A program made the translations under genes and the position numbers. The notes below the pieces were generated by a model, which worked only from the letters and a program-made list of their open reading frames with translations, had not been told where the DNA came from and searched no databases. Positions 17,901 to 24,913 of a DNA stretch of 64,000 nucleotides are shown in pieces. Origin of the DNA: Flavimobilis rhizosphaerae (GTDB lineage: Bacteria; Actinomycetota; Actinomycetes; Actinomycetales; Cellulomonadaceae); the NCBI RefSeq assembly GCF_014852685.1, contig NZ_JACZDF010000001.1:124001-188000 (forward strand). Reading direction: 5' to 3'. The first letter of the stretch is position 1. Each line of letters opens with the position of its first letter.

Positions 17901-19791
17901 CTGTACGGGCACGCTCCCGGCGCTTGAGGCCGGCGAGACGCACGCCAACCTCGCCACCGTCACCGGTATCGGCAGGGTCACGCGTGAAGAGGTGGAAGAC
18001 GAGGATGCCTGGCATGGCCGCGTCCCCGAGGCTGGCACCGAGGCGCCGAGCATGGACATTGAGAAGTGGTCTGATGAGGGCGAGGCCCCGGAGTATGACG
18101 CGTCGGGTGCGCTGACGAATGACAAGTTCGATGGTGACTTTGATGCTGCTCCGGGCAAGACCCTGACGGCTGGTGCGTCGTTGCCGATCAACTTCACGAT
18201 TTCTAACGACGGTTCTGAGCCGTTGGTGGACGTGGTGGTCAGTGATGAGCTGACTGGTGGTGTTGGTGCGATCACTGGTTTGGTCTGCACGTTCCCTGGT
18301 GGGAGCACGGGCACTGAGTGGGCTGGTCCGTTTGCGGTGGGCACGCAGTTCGACTGCACGGGCACGTTGCCTGCGTTGGCTGCTGGTAACACGCACGCGA
18401 ATCTTGCTTCGGTGACTGCTGAGGGTGCGAACTCTGGTGTTGGTGTTGACGATGAGGATGCCTGGCATGGTCGGGTTCCTGAGGCGCCGAGCATTGACAT
18501 TGAGAAGTGGTCCGATGAGGGCGAGGCCCCGGAGTATGACGCGTCGGGTGCGCTGACGAATGACAAGTTCGATGGTGACTTTGATGCTGCTCCGGGCAAG
18601 ACCCTGACGGCTGGTGCGTCGTTGCCGATCAACTTCACGATTTCTAACGACGGTTCTGAGCCGTTGGTGGACGTGGTGGTCAGTGATGAGCTCACTGGTG
18701 GTGTTGGTGCGATCACTGGTTTGGTCTGCACGTTCCCCGATGCGAGCACTGGGGTGTCGTGGGCTGGTCCGTTTGCGGTGGGCACGCAGTTCGACTGCAC
18801 TGGCACGTTGCCGGGTCTTGCGGCGGGTGCTGTTCACGCGAACCTTGCGTCGGTGACTGCTGAGGGTGCGAACTCTGGTGTTGGTGTTGACGATGAGGAT
18901 GCCTGGCATGGTCGGGTTCCTGAGGCGCCGACTCCTGAGCCTGGTGATGGTCCGACGACCGAGCCTGGTGATGGTCCGACGACCGAGCCTGGTGATGGTC
19001 CGACGACCGAGCCTGGTGATGGTCCGACGACCGAGCCTGGTGATGGTCCGACGACCGAGCCTGGTGATGGTCCGACGACCGAGCCTGGTGACGGTCCGAG
19101 CACGGAGCCTGGTGACGGTCCGAGCACGGAGCCTGGTGACGGCCCGACATCTACGCCTAGTGACGGATCCAGTGACGAGCCTGGCGATGGCCCGGGCACG
19201 GAGCCCGGTGACGAACCGAGCAACGCCCCTGAGGACGTTCCGAGCATCGACATTGAGAAGTGGTCTGACGAGGGCTCCGCGCCTGAGTACGACGAGTCGG
19301 GTGCGCTGACGAACGATGGGTTCGACGGTGACTTCGACGAGGAAGACGGCAAGCAACTTGTCGCCAACACGTCGCAGAAGATCAACTTCACGATCTCGAA
19401 CGACGGCACCGAGCCGCTCATTGACATCGTTGTGAGTGACAAGCTGACGTCAGGCAAGGGCAAGATCGAAGGCCTCGTCTGCACCTTCCCTGACCGCAGC
19501 ACCGGTACCGAGTGGGATGGCCCACTTGCCGTAGGCGCTCAGTTCACGTGTGTGGGTACGCTCCCCGCGCTGAGCGCTGGAGATACGCACGCCAACACGG
19601 CCACCGTGACTGCGGTTGGTGTGGACTCCGGTGCGGGCGTCGACGACGCTGATGACTGGGCCGCTTTCGTGCCGTCGGATGGCGATCTGGCCGCGACCGG
19701 TGGCCAGCTCGGCACGGGCCTCATCGCGCTCGTCGTGCTGCTGCTCGGCGGAGGCGGTGCTCTCCTGGCGATTCGTCGTCGCGTGAGCTGA
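14977..19791 (+). CDS. Large repeat-containing surface protein with LAxTG sorting signal
   Basis: The 1604-residue protein starts at ATG 14977 behind AGGAGG (14962-14967); the open frame upstream of this is not used. A basic N-terminus (KRGRRGARH) and hydrophobic core form a signal peptide (about residues 1-49). The extracellular region is made of beta-sandwich DUF11/isopeptide-type domains (roughly 50-870). Four modules of about 145-150 residues follow, beginning IDIEKWSDEG at about 873, 1024, 1171 and 1422. A Pro/Gly/Asp stalk of EPGDGPTT octapeptides separates modules 3 and 4. The C-terminus has LAATGG (1571-1576), a hydrophobic helix and RRRVS, which fits class E (LAxTG) sortase anchoring. 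No sortase gene is in the window. Modules 2-3 are almost identical in DNA and richer in third-position T than the rest. Adhesion or a structural surface role is likely. Confidence 0.88.
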   Translation: MASDMTKRGRRGARHSRGLSQWWRKRVAVLGALLLAFSGILGAANVAIAALPGIAIDLLHNGQVAADGHEVETGQNVQLRVSYDAEQLAGGESIVVSLPSGIDLNGALPDNSAIESVTDHGNGTYTVLFKNPKPVGVTEGAFAFTFRAANESGEGGSRITWELGGETHGVTIVVKDREVTPGEPYSHWNGHNKGVNSSANLSDFVTMGVDNGDIVFTGLDSDIEDAVLTYTLTIDSKEARPAGYTVNDALSAGLSYGTGFQATLTTFDTDGVADAGTPIAFVPAVTGTSPQSFTGTLPALPQNSRVTITYTAAVTDTAALEALLRAKFNELGGAPGSFGISLSNTATFGGGDPRTASVYVGGNVAGVGVGDEQFAKLQSWNQQTLYIGDDGAVDDLDTMTYTLRANLSAWDGRNANFTLSRNVVIQDTLIDQAEWLDGEAGFLVVRPASGSGLQTLTQATTCTTADAFASDAYIGQWCLNGQTLLINVGKNNPASQTNIEIDVRAKLNTVTGLPTGWTPIQGATAYNWSNKATFYYRAGDATDRWSPGATIVDLPGSPGEGIKEDQTFNKTSQTDVVRVNPGQSAKIKYNFTIDIGRAELDITKSRIVDEVNPELFDLSDLSNVKVTGQYNYWRPLGESDFTKSVDGDGNLVVELSPSGINEVETGPSGTPQRLVVEVELTTVPLTGKETLEVYNKARLIGEAGDQIYWNEDETEATSYGDEAELRKRLIDPVTGEAAQEIEVPVKDGEFLNDEFIYSIEVIPRGNYGTAFPVQIFTRHDVLPENLTFLGFVDVDSQGVPSSTVKTETTVDLNGNIQALYDNGVVTIQQRQGTNLQTGQRIVVYFKVRATVPDGDLSNSIAGSTAVIKPVGDPSIDIEKWSDEGEEPEYSEGGTLTNDKFDGDFDAAPGKTLTAGATLPINFTISNDGHEDLVDVVVSDELTSGEGEIQDLVCTFPDESTGVSWAGPFKVGTQFDCTGTLPALEAGETHANLATVTGIGRVTREEVEDEDAWHGRVPEAGTEAPSMDIEKWSDEGEAPEYDASGALTNDKFDGDFDAAPGKTLTAGASLPINFTISNDGSEPLVDVVVSDELTGGVGAITGLVCTFPGGSTGTEWAGPFAVGTQFDCTGTLPALAAGNTHANLASVTAEGANSGVGVDDEDAWHGRVPEAPSIDIEKWSDEGEAPEYDASGALTNDKFDGDFDAAPGKTLTAGASLPINFTISNDGSEPLVDVVVSDELTGGVGAITGLVCTFPDASTGVSWAGPFAVGTQFDCTGTLPGLAAGAVHANLASVTAEGANSGVGVDDEDAWHGRVPEAPTPEPGDGPTTEPGDGPTTEPGDGPTTEPGDGPTTEPGDGPTTEPGDGPTTEPGDGPSTEPGDGPSTEPGDGPTSTPSDGSSDEPGDGPGTEPGDEPSNAPEDVPSIDIEKWSDEGSAPEYDESGALTNDGFDGDFDEEDGKQLVANTSQKINFTISNDGTEPLIDIVVSDKLTSGKGKIEGLVCTFPDRSTGTEWDGPLAVGAQFTCVGTLPALSAGDTHANTATVTAVGVDSGAGVDDADDWAAFVPSDGDLAATGGQLGTGLIALVVLLLGGGGALLAIRRRVS
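17593..19680 (+). repeat. Four in-frame protein modules (IDIEKWSDEG repeats)
   Basis: Copies begin at 17593, 18046, 18487 and 19240. The second and third (18046-18486 and 18487-18930) are nearly identical at DNA level over their first 240 bases, differing at only a few positions, while the first and fourth have diverged and use different codons. This points to recent duplication or gene conversion of the middle pair. Confidence 0.9.
18931..19215 (+). repeat. 24-bp minisatellite encoding EPGDGPTT stalk
   Basis: Six near-identical 24-bp units encode EPGDGPTT (about 18937-19080), followed by variants EPGDGPST (twice), EPGDGPTS and degenerate copies. The unit length keeps the frame, so copy number can change without inactivating the surface protein. 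Confidence 0.92.
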
Positions 19792-19798
19792 TGCGCAC

Positions 19799-19836
19799 CG
19801 ATGCCCGGTCGTCCCCTCGGGGGCGGCCGGGCATCG
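19799..19836. terminator. Terminator between convergent surface-protein and GDPD genes
   Basis: Arms CGATGCCCGG (19799-19808) and CCGGGCATCG (19827-19836) with further pairing towards the loop. It begins 8 bp after the surface-protein stop and ends 7 bp before the GDPD stop, so it can serve both strands. Confidence 0.85.
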
Positions 19837-19842
19837 GCGTCT

Positions 19843-20715
19843 CTAGGCGGAGAGTGCGGCGCGCAGTGCGCCGGGCCGGTTTGTCGTGAGGCCGTCGACA
19901 CCGAGCTCGATGAGGAAGCGCGCGTCGTCGGCGTCGTCCACGGTCCAGACGCGCACGTGCCTGCCGGCCGCAACCGCGGCACGTACGTCGTCCGGATGGG
20001 CGCGGCACCACGCAACCGAAGGTCCCAGACCGCCGATCCGGCCCGTAGTCACGTCGGCCTGTGCATCCGCGATCAGGGCGCGCAGGCGCCCGACGGTCTC
20101 GGGCGTTGCGCCGCTTTCAGGGGCGAACTCCGCCACCAGGTCGGTGTCCGCGGCCTCGTCGAGCAGGAACATGAGGCGCTCTGCCGGGACGGTCACCGCC
20201 AGGCGACGCTGTGAAGCGGGGGAGAAACTCATGAAAGTGACGTCGACGTTGGTCCCCGTAATGAAGCCTGTTTCCGAGTCCCATCCGGCGGCGCGCAGCG
20301 TCGCCACGACGGCGTCCTCAAGGGCACCCTCTCCATCGGAGAAGAGGGACGAGCGTTTGAGTTCGATGACCAGCGTGACCGGGCGTGCTGCCGCTGCCGC
20401 GAGTTCTACGAAGTCGGTGAGGGTGAGTACCTGGTCAGCGAGGGTGCCGTGCGACGCCGGAGGCGGCGCGGCCTGATGCCACGACCACACGTCGAGAGCC
20501 CGGAGCTCCGCGAGCGTGCGCTCGTGGAGCAGGCCGCTCGCGTCCGACGTGCGGTCGAGCGTCGCGTCGTGCCACAGCACGACGACACCGTCGGCCGTCA
20601 GCTGGACGTCGCACTCGAGGCCGTCGGCCCCCTGCGCGAGAGCCTCGACGTACGAGGCGCGCGTGTGCTCGGGGAAGGTGGCGGAAGCGCCCCGGTGGGC
20701 GATGATCTGCGGCAC
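19843..20715 (-). CDS. Glycerophosphodiester phosphodiesterase
   Basis: The 290-residue protein has the GDPD catalytic set: HRGA (His7, Arg8), the metal ligands in GLECDVQLTADG (Glu34, Asp36) and WHD (His49), plus TDFVELAAAAARPVTLVIELK with the second catalytic region. It hydrolyses glycerophosphodiesters to glycerol 3-phosphate and an alcohol. There is no signal peptide, so a cytoplasmic location is likely. The start is GTG at 20715. The residues FLIELGVDGLTTNRPGALR at the C-terminus are typical of the family. Confidence 0.92.
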   Translation of the reverse strand: MPQIIAHRGASATFPEHTRASYVEALAQGADGLECDVQLTADGVVVLWHDATLDRTSDASGLLHERTLAELRALDVWSWHQAAPPPASHGTLADQVLTLTDFVELAAAAARPVTLVIELKRSSLFSDGEGALEDAVVATLRAAGWDSETGFITGTNVDVTFMSFSPASQRRLAVTVPAERLMFLLDEAADTDLVAEFAPESGATPETVGRLRALIADAQADVTTGRIGGLGPSVAWCRAHPDDVRAAVAAGRHVRVWTVDDADDARFLIELGVDGLTTNRPGALRAALSA

Positions 20716-20787
20716 GTGCCTGACGCTACCGCGCCCTGTCCGGGCGGGGCGACGGGTGTGGGGGCGAAGGGTGGGCGTGGGGCGGGC

Positions 20788-21102
20788 TCAGCCCGCCTGC
20801 CCCGTGGCCTGCTCGAGCTCCGTGACGCGCTGCTGCAGGATCTCCCGCTGTCGCTGCGCTTCCTTAAGCTCCGTCGTGAGGTCGACGACCTCGAGCCGGG
20901 CGTCCTTGTCGTCCGCGCCGAGGGACGCCCCGACGCCGAAACCGATGAGACCCGACGCGAGCGCTGCCGCGATGATGACCGTCACTGCCTTCCACGGGCG
21001 CGCCGTCGCCTGGTCGTCGGGTGCGAGCGACGAGGCGTGCTTGTCGAGCCACTGACCCTGCGTCGGTCCGATGGCGGTCGTGCGGTCCGGCGTCGTCGTC
21101 AT
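20788..21102 (-). CDS. Hypothetical membrane protein with C-terminal coiled coil
   Basis: I do not recognise the family. The 104-residue protein has a short hydrophilic N-terminus, one transmembrane helix (about residues 42-62, VTVIIAAALASGLIGFGVGA) and a heptad-rich tail (VVDLTTELKEAQRQREILQQ...) that should form a coiled coil outside the membrane. Start ATG 21102. It lies between GDPD and an Excalibur-domain protein on the same strand, with gaps of 72 and 66 bp. Confidence 0.6.
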   Translation of the reverse strand: MTTTPDRTTAIGPTQGQWLDKHASSLAPDDQATARPWKAVTVIIAAALASGLIGFGVGASLGADDKDARLEVVDLTTELKEAQRQREILQQRVTELEQATGQAG

Positions 21103-21168
21103 GACAGATCCCCTTCGTCGGCGTGTGCGCCGATTCTTCCACCTCCGCGGCTGCGTGGCGAGGACGGG

Positions 21169-21546
21169 TCACTTCTCGCAGGCGATGCCGTCCTTGTCGC
21201 GGTCTAGTCCTTTGTTCGCCGTGTAGAGGGCCTTCGAGATCTTCGGCCGGTACGTCGACGCCGCCTTGACCTTCTTGCCGCGGACGGTCTTCGTGTTGAC
21301 GGCCTTCGAGTCGCGCGCGACGCCGCCGCGGTACGCCTTGTTGAGCGCCGTGCAGTTCTTGTACTTCTTCGCCTTCGCGGCGCCTCCGACGGCGACGCTC
21401 GACGGCGCCGCGGCAGCGACCGTCGACGTCGCGGCCACGACGGGCGCGGCCAGGACGGGCGCGGCCACCGCACCCCCGGGGACGGCGACGAGGGCAGCGG
21501 GAAGGAGCGCAGCGGCGAGCGCGAGCGACACGAGGCGACGGTTCAT
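21169..21546 (-). CDS. Secreted Excalibur calcium-binding-domain protein
   Basis: The 125-residue protein has a Sec signal peptide (MNRRLVSLALAAALLPAALV..., cleavage near AVAA) and an Ala/Val-rich linker. Its C-terminal Excalibur domain begins KKYKNCTALNKAYRGGVAR and ends DRDKDGIACEK, the DxDxDGxxCE calcium-loop signature with the paired cysteines. Such domains occur in secreted surface proteins and nucleases; no nuclease domain is present here. ATG 21546. Confidence 0.88.
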   Translation of the reverse strand: MNRRLVSLALAAALLPAALVAVPGGAVAAPVLAAPVVAATSTVAAAAPSSVAVGGAAKAKKYKNCTALNKAYRGGVARDSKAVNTKTVRGKKVKAASTYRPKISKALYTANKGLDRDKDGIACEK

Positions 21547-21619
21547 GGCCCGCAGCGTAGCGGCCGCGCGGGACGCTGAACAGGCCTCGGGCCCTGGTGT
21601 TCTCGCAGGTAGATCATGG

Positions 21620-21692
21620 TGGGCCCCGTGGGGCTCGAACCCACGACCCGCGGATTAAAAGTCCGATGCTCTGCCAACTGAGCTAGAGGCCC
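21620..21692 (-). tRNA. tRNA-Lys (anticodon TTT)
   Basis: Read on the minus strand, the acceptor arms GGGCCTC/GGGGCCC pair with one G-U, the D-arm is GCTCAGTTGGCAGAGC, the anticodon loop ACTTTTA carries TTT, and the T-arm is GTGGGTTCGAGCCCCAC. No CCA is encoded. Confidence 0.97.
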
Positions 21693-21831
21693 GGGCGTGA
21701 GTCTAGTGCGACCGCAGGGCAGCGACGTGGAATGTCCATGGCTCACGACATGCTGAGCGTTTCGTCCACCCGGGGTGGATCGGACGGAGGAAGCATCGAC
21801 CTGCTCGGTCCCGGGCACTAGCGTGGCCGCC

Positions 21832-22743
21832 ATGACGGAGCAGGAGCGCGCCGAGGCGCAGGGAGCCGGCCGCGCAGGGCAGGGCCCTCCGGGGCCCGAG
21901 CTGCACTGGTCGCAGCGACCCGGGCATGACCGGACGGGCGTCGAGGCGCACCTCGCTGCGTTCGTCGGGATCGACTCGCTCCACCACCGTGCGCCGGTCG
22001 ACGAGCTCGTGCTGCCCGACCCGGCCCGGACCCGCCAGTACCTCGAGGAAGGATGGCGCATCCCCGACGTCCGGCAGCTGCGCGCTCAGATCCTCGACCT
22101 CCTCTGGCGCGGGCAGAGCCAGAAGTTCGCGACCGAGCGCGAGACCTGGTCACGCCTCGACCCAGAGGCAGCCAGCGCGATCGAGGCCGAGCTGCGGCTG
22201 GCAGCATCAGCCGGCGACCCCTTCGCGCGCGAGAAGCTCGTCCGGCTGCAGCGGGTGTGGGACGCCGACCCGGCCACCATGGCGGCCGACTTCGTCGTGT
22301 GGGACCACGTGCGCGTCATCGAGCTCGCTCGCGCCGGACGCACCGCCGGCATGCTCGACGACGCCGAGGCGCTCGACACGGCGCTCCTCGCGGCCGGATC
22401 CCTCCGCGAACGTTGCACGAGCTGGGAGGACTTCAGCGAAAAGCTCCGCGTGAGCCGACGCCACTGGGCGAGCCTGCCCGAGCCGATCTCCACGCGCTTC
22501 GACGCCAAGACCGACGCCGAGCTCGACCTGCTCCGCACGGACCCGGCGTCGCCCTGGATGACGATCCCGTGGTTCGCGCCGCTTCCTGACCCCGAGTACC
22601 TCGTCCTCGACGCGTTCGTCGCGGACAACCCGCCAGCGCAGGACCAGGTCGTCCCGACGCGGCCGACCGAGGGGAGGCCGTCCCGGTGGCGCGAGCGTTT
22701 CGTCCAAGCCTTCGGGGCACGCATCGAAGCCGCCCAGAAGTGA
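21832..22743 (+). CDS. DUF1266 domain protein
   Basis: The 303-residue soluble protein shows the ordered motifs of DUF1266: EEGWRIPDVRQLRAQILDLL, VWDHVRVIELARAGRTAGML, CTSWEDFSEKLRVSRRHW and SPWMTIPW near the C-terminus. Function is unknown; DUF1266 proteins are often linked to polymorphic-toxin or secretion settings, but nothing nearby supports that here. I start it at ATG 21832 rather than upstream codons because the earlier part has no family match. The next gene overlaps by GTGA. Confidence 0.72.
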   Translation: MTEQERAEAQGAGRAGQGPPGPELHWSQRPGHDRTGVEAHLAAFVGIDSLHHRAPVDELVLPDPARTRQYLEEGWRIPDVRQLRAQILDLLWRGQSQKFATERETWSRLDPEAASAIEAELRLAASAGDPFAREKLVRLQRVWDADPATMAADFVVWDHVRVIELARAGRTAGMLDDAEALDTALLAAGSLRERCTSWEDFSEKLRVSRRHWASLPEPISTRFDAKTDAELDLLRTDPASPWMTIPWFAPLPDPEYLVLDAFVADNPPAQDQVVPTRPTEGRPSRWRERFVQAFGARIEAAQK

Positions 22744-23177
22744 CGCGCTCACCCCGGAGCCGTGCGCGGCTCGCCGTCGTCGTCGTGCTGCTCGTGCCCG
22801 TCGGGCTCGCCGCACGTCTGCTCCCCGGCACCGCCGGGGACGTCGCCGGCGGACTGCTCTACGCGGCGATGCTCGTCGTGCTGTGCGCGCTCGTCGCACC
22901 GCGCGCGCGATCAGTGACGCTCGGTGCCGTGGCGGCCGCGCTCGGCGTCGGGATCGAGCTGCTGCAGCTCACCGGCCTGCCCGCCGCGCTCGCCGAGACG
23001 CTCCCACCCGCACGCTACGTGCTTGGCTCGACGTTCGTCGCGGCTGACCTCGTCGTCGCCATCATCGGCGCGGCCCTCGCCGCGGCAGCCGAAAGCCTCG
23101 TGCCGCGGCTCCGAGCGCGCACCCACCCGCACGCGCCGGACGCCGCCCAGTCCGTGCCCCGACAACGGCAGGGCTAG
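22740..23177 (+). CDS. DUF2809-like integral membrane protein
   Basis: The 145-residue protein has four hydrophobic helices (VVVVLLVPVGLAARLLPG; GGLLYAAMLVVLCALVAP; TLGAVAAALGVGIELLQL; ADLVVAIIGAALAAAAESL). The IELLQL...G region with a two-step layout resembles DUF2809. The GTG at 22740 overlaps the DUF1266 stop, indicating coupled expression. The role is unknown. Confidence 0.65.
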   Translation: MTRSPRSRARLAVVVVLLVPVGLAARLLPGTAGDVAGGLLYAAMLVVLCALVAPRARSVTLGAVAAALGVGIELLQLTGLPAALAETLPPARYVLGSTFVAADLVVAIIGAALAAAAESLVPRLRARTHPHAPDAAQSVPRQRQG

Positions 23178-23189
23178 GCTGGCAGCGCC

Positions 23190-23738
23190 ATGGACAAGAA
23201 GCTGAACCACCACCCGGACATCCCCCTCGACCTGCCGACGGGCGAGCGGCTCCGCGCCGCCGTCGAGCACTACGGCGCGCAGACCGTCGAGCAGCGCGCC
23301 ATCGCGCTGCTGCGCGGGGAGAACGCTGGCAAGGACTTCCTCCTCTACGCGGGAGGCCGGCACGGCCTCGGGATCCTCGACGGGGCGCCCGCCCTCTACT
23401 GGCCTGAGCTCTGGGGCGCCCGGGCGCTCCTCCACGTGTGGGACGACTCCGCCACCGAGCCCGTCCTCGCCGGACTGCGCAACCGTGCGTGGCGCGTGCG
23501 GGAGATGTGCCTGCGCGTCGTCCTCGAGCGGAACCTGCCCGCCCTCGACGAGATCGTCGCGCTGACGGACGACACGAACGCCCGCGTCCGCAGCGCCGCG
23601 TTGCGTGCGCTCGCCGCGCAGGGCGGCGCCGAGCACCAGGCGGTCATCGCCCGCCACTTCTCGGACCGCGACAAGGCCGTGCGGCCTGTGGCGCAGCAGG
23701 CGCGCGACGCGCTCGCGGCGCGCCTCGCAGCGTCCTGA
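23190..23738 (+). CDS. HEAT-repeat protein
   Basis: The 182-residue protein is built of two-helix repeats in its second half: ARALLHVWDDSATEPVLAGLRNRAWRVREM, LRVVLERNLPALDEIVAL and DDTNARVRSAALRALAAQGG. These fit HEAT-type units (the R-x-A-A-x-x-A-L pattern). No catalytic motif is visible; such proteins are scaffolds or protein-binding modules. Start ATG 23190, 12 bp after the previous stop, probably the third gene of a small operon. Confidence 0.65.
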   Translation: MDKKLNHHPDIPLDLPTGERLRAAVEHYGAQTVEQRAIALLRGENAGKDFLLYAGGRHGLGILDGAPALYWPELWGARALLHVWDDSATEPVLAGLRNRAWRVREMCLRVVLERNLPALDEIVALTDDTNARVRSAALRALAAQGGAEHQAVIARHFSDRDKAVRPVAQQARDALAARLAAS

Positions 23739-23764
23739 CCGGGGCCACCCTCTTCCTGGCGGAC

Positions 23765-23815
23765 TGACGACTTCCGAGCGCGCGACTGGTCGGAAGCCGT
23801 CAACCCGTCGGGTTG
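23765..23815. terminator. Two adjacent hairpins between convergent genes
   Basis: The first hairpin pairs TGACGACTTCCGA (23765-23777) with TCGGAAGCCGTCA (23790-23802), one mismatch. The second is AACCCGTCGGGTT (about 23802-23814). Both lie between the HEAT-repeat and M50 genes and probably end transcription from both sides. Confidence 0.65.
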
Positions 23816-23825
23816 GGGCGCGCAG

Positions 23826-24581
23826 TCAGCGGGGGAGGAGGGCCGCCGCGGCGTCGGCGAGCCCCGAGAACGTCGGGCCGACGAGCCACCACGCACCCAG
23901 CGCGAGGCACCCCGCCGCGACGAGTGCGAACACGCCCACCCACAGGCCGCCGGGCAGGTGCGTGAGCCTGCCGAGCGCGTCGGCGTCCGACGAGCGCGCC
24001 CTCCCGCCGCGACGTGAGAGCCCGAGCTCGACGACCGCCCGGACCGCCCCGGCGAGCAGCACGAGCGTCACCGTGTGTGCCGCGAACGCGTGGACCTCGG
24101 CCGTGCCCCACCACGTGAGTGCGCCCAGGAGCGCGAGCGTCACGAGGATCGTCCACAAGCCGTACCAGTTGCGGATCATGAGCAGCACGAACAGCGCAAG
24201 GACGACGAGCGCCCACAGGACACCGACGTCGTAGCCGCGACCCACGCCGAACGCGGCAGCCAGCCCGACGATCGCCGGGCCCGTGTACCCGGCGGCCGTC
24301 ATGAGCACCATCCCCGGACCGCGTGGGCGCCCCTTCGACAGTGCGAGCCCCGACGTGTCTGAGTGCAGGCGGATCCCCATGATCCTGCGGCCCGTGAGCG
24401 CGGCGACGGCAAGATGGCATGCCTCATGGACGGTCGTCACACCGTGCCGGACGACGCCCCACGCGGGCCGCCACACGACGAGCAGCAACGCCGTCGCCGC
24501 AGCGGCGAGCACGAGGGCGGTCTCGGGGGCGGGCGACGCGGTCGTCGCGGCCTCCCAGATGTCACGCAGCACGTCGGTCAC
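23826..24581 (-). CDS. M50-type membrane metallopeptidase
   Basis: The 251-residue protein has seven or so hydrophobic segments and the zinc motif HEACH (His52, Glu53, His56) inside TTVHEACHLAVAALTGRRI. A later LMTAAGYTGPAIVG segment is in the position of the third-ligand region of the peptidase M50B-like family. These site-2-protease relatives cut within membranes; the target is unknown. The start is GTG at 24581. It is convergent with the HEAT-protein operon. Confidence 0.8.
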   Translation of the reverse strand: MTDVLRDIWEAATTASPAPETALVLAAAATALLLVVWRPAWGVVRHGVTTVHEACHLAVAALTGRRIMGIRLHSDTSGLALSKGRPRGPGMVLMTAAGYTGPAIVGLAAAFGVGRGYDVGVLWALVVLALFVLLMIRNWYGLWTILVTLALLGALTWWGTAEVHAFAAHTVTLVLLAGAVRAVVELGLSRRGGRARSSDADALGRLTHLPGGLWVGVFALVAAGCLALGAWWLVGPTFSGLADAAAALLPR

Positions 24582-24616
24582 GGCACCATCCTGCCGTCTT
24601 CCGCCACCACGCTGGT

Positions 24617-24689
24617 CCGCGAGATAGCGCTCTGCGCCCGAGATAGCGGTGTGCAGGCGCTATCTCGGCACGGAACTGCTATCTCGCGG
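24617..24689. repeat. Nested GATAGC palindrome
   Basis: Outer arms CCGCGAGATAGC (24617-24628) and GCTATCTCGCGG (24678-24689) enclose inner arms CCGAGATAGCG (24638-24648) and CGCTATCTCGG (24658-24668). All four carry AGATAGC or its complement. It occupies the gap between the divergent M50 and DEAD-box genes and could form a cruciform or RNA double stem. Confidence 0.8.
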
Positions 24690-24913
24690 AAGTCGGGTGC
24701 GTCACCACGGGGACGGGGTGACGGTCACCGCCCGCAGGTGAGACAATGGACGACGAGGGCCGCGCGTACCGCCGGTCCCGCGTCGTGGAGTCCCGCACGA
24801 TCCCCGCCCGCGCACAGCGCGGAGCCGTGATCCTGCCTCGTGCGGCGGACCCCGACCCCGGTCGACACCGAGCGCCCCCGTGCGCCGTGCTCCGGGCCGA
24901 ACCAGGAAGACAC

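Noticed and set aside
16384-19356. 990-codon open frame on the minus strand opposite the surface-protein gene
   Set aside because: It is the shadow of repetitive, GC-biased coding DNA: Arg/Thr-rich low-complexity sequence, no ribosome site, no family; the plus frame has a signal peptide and sorting motif.
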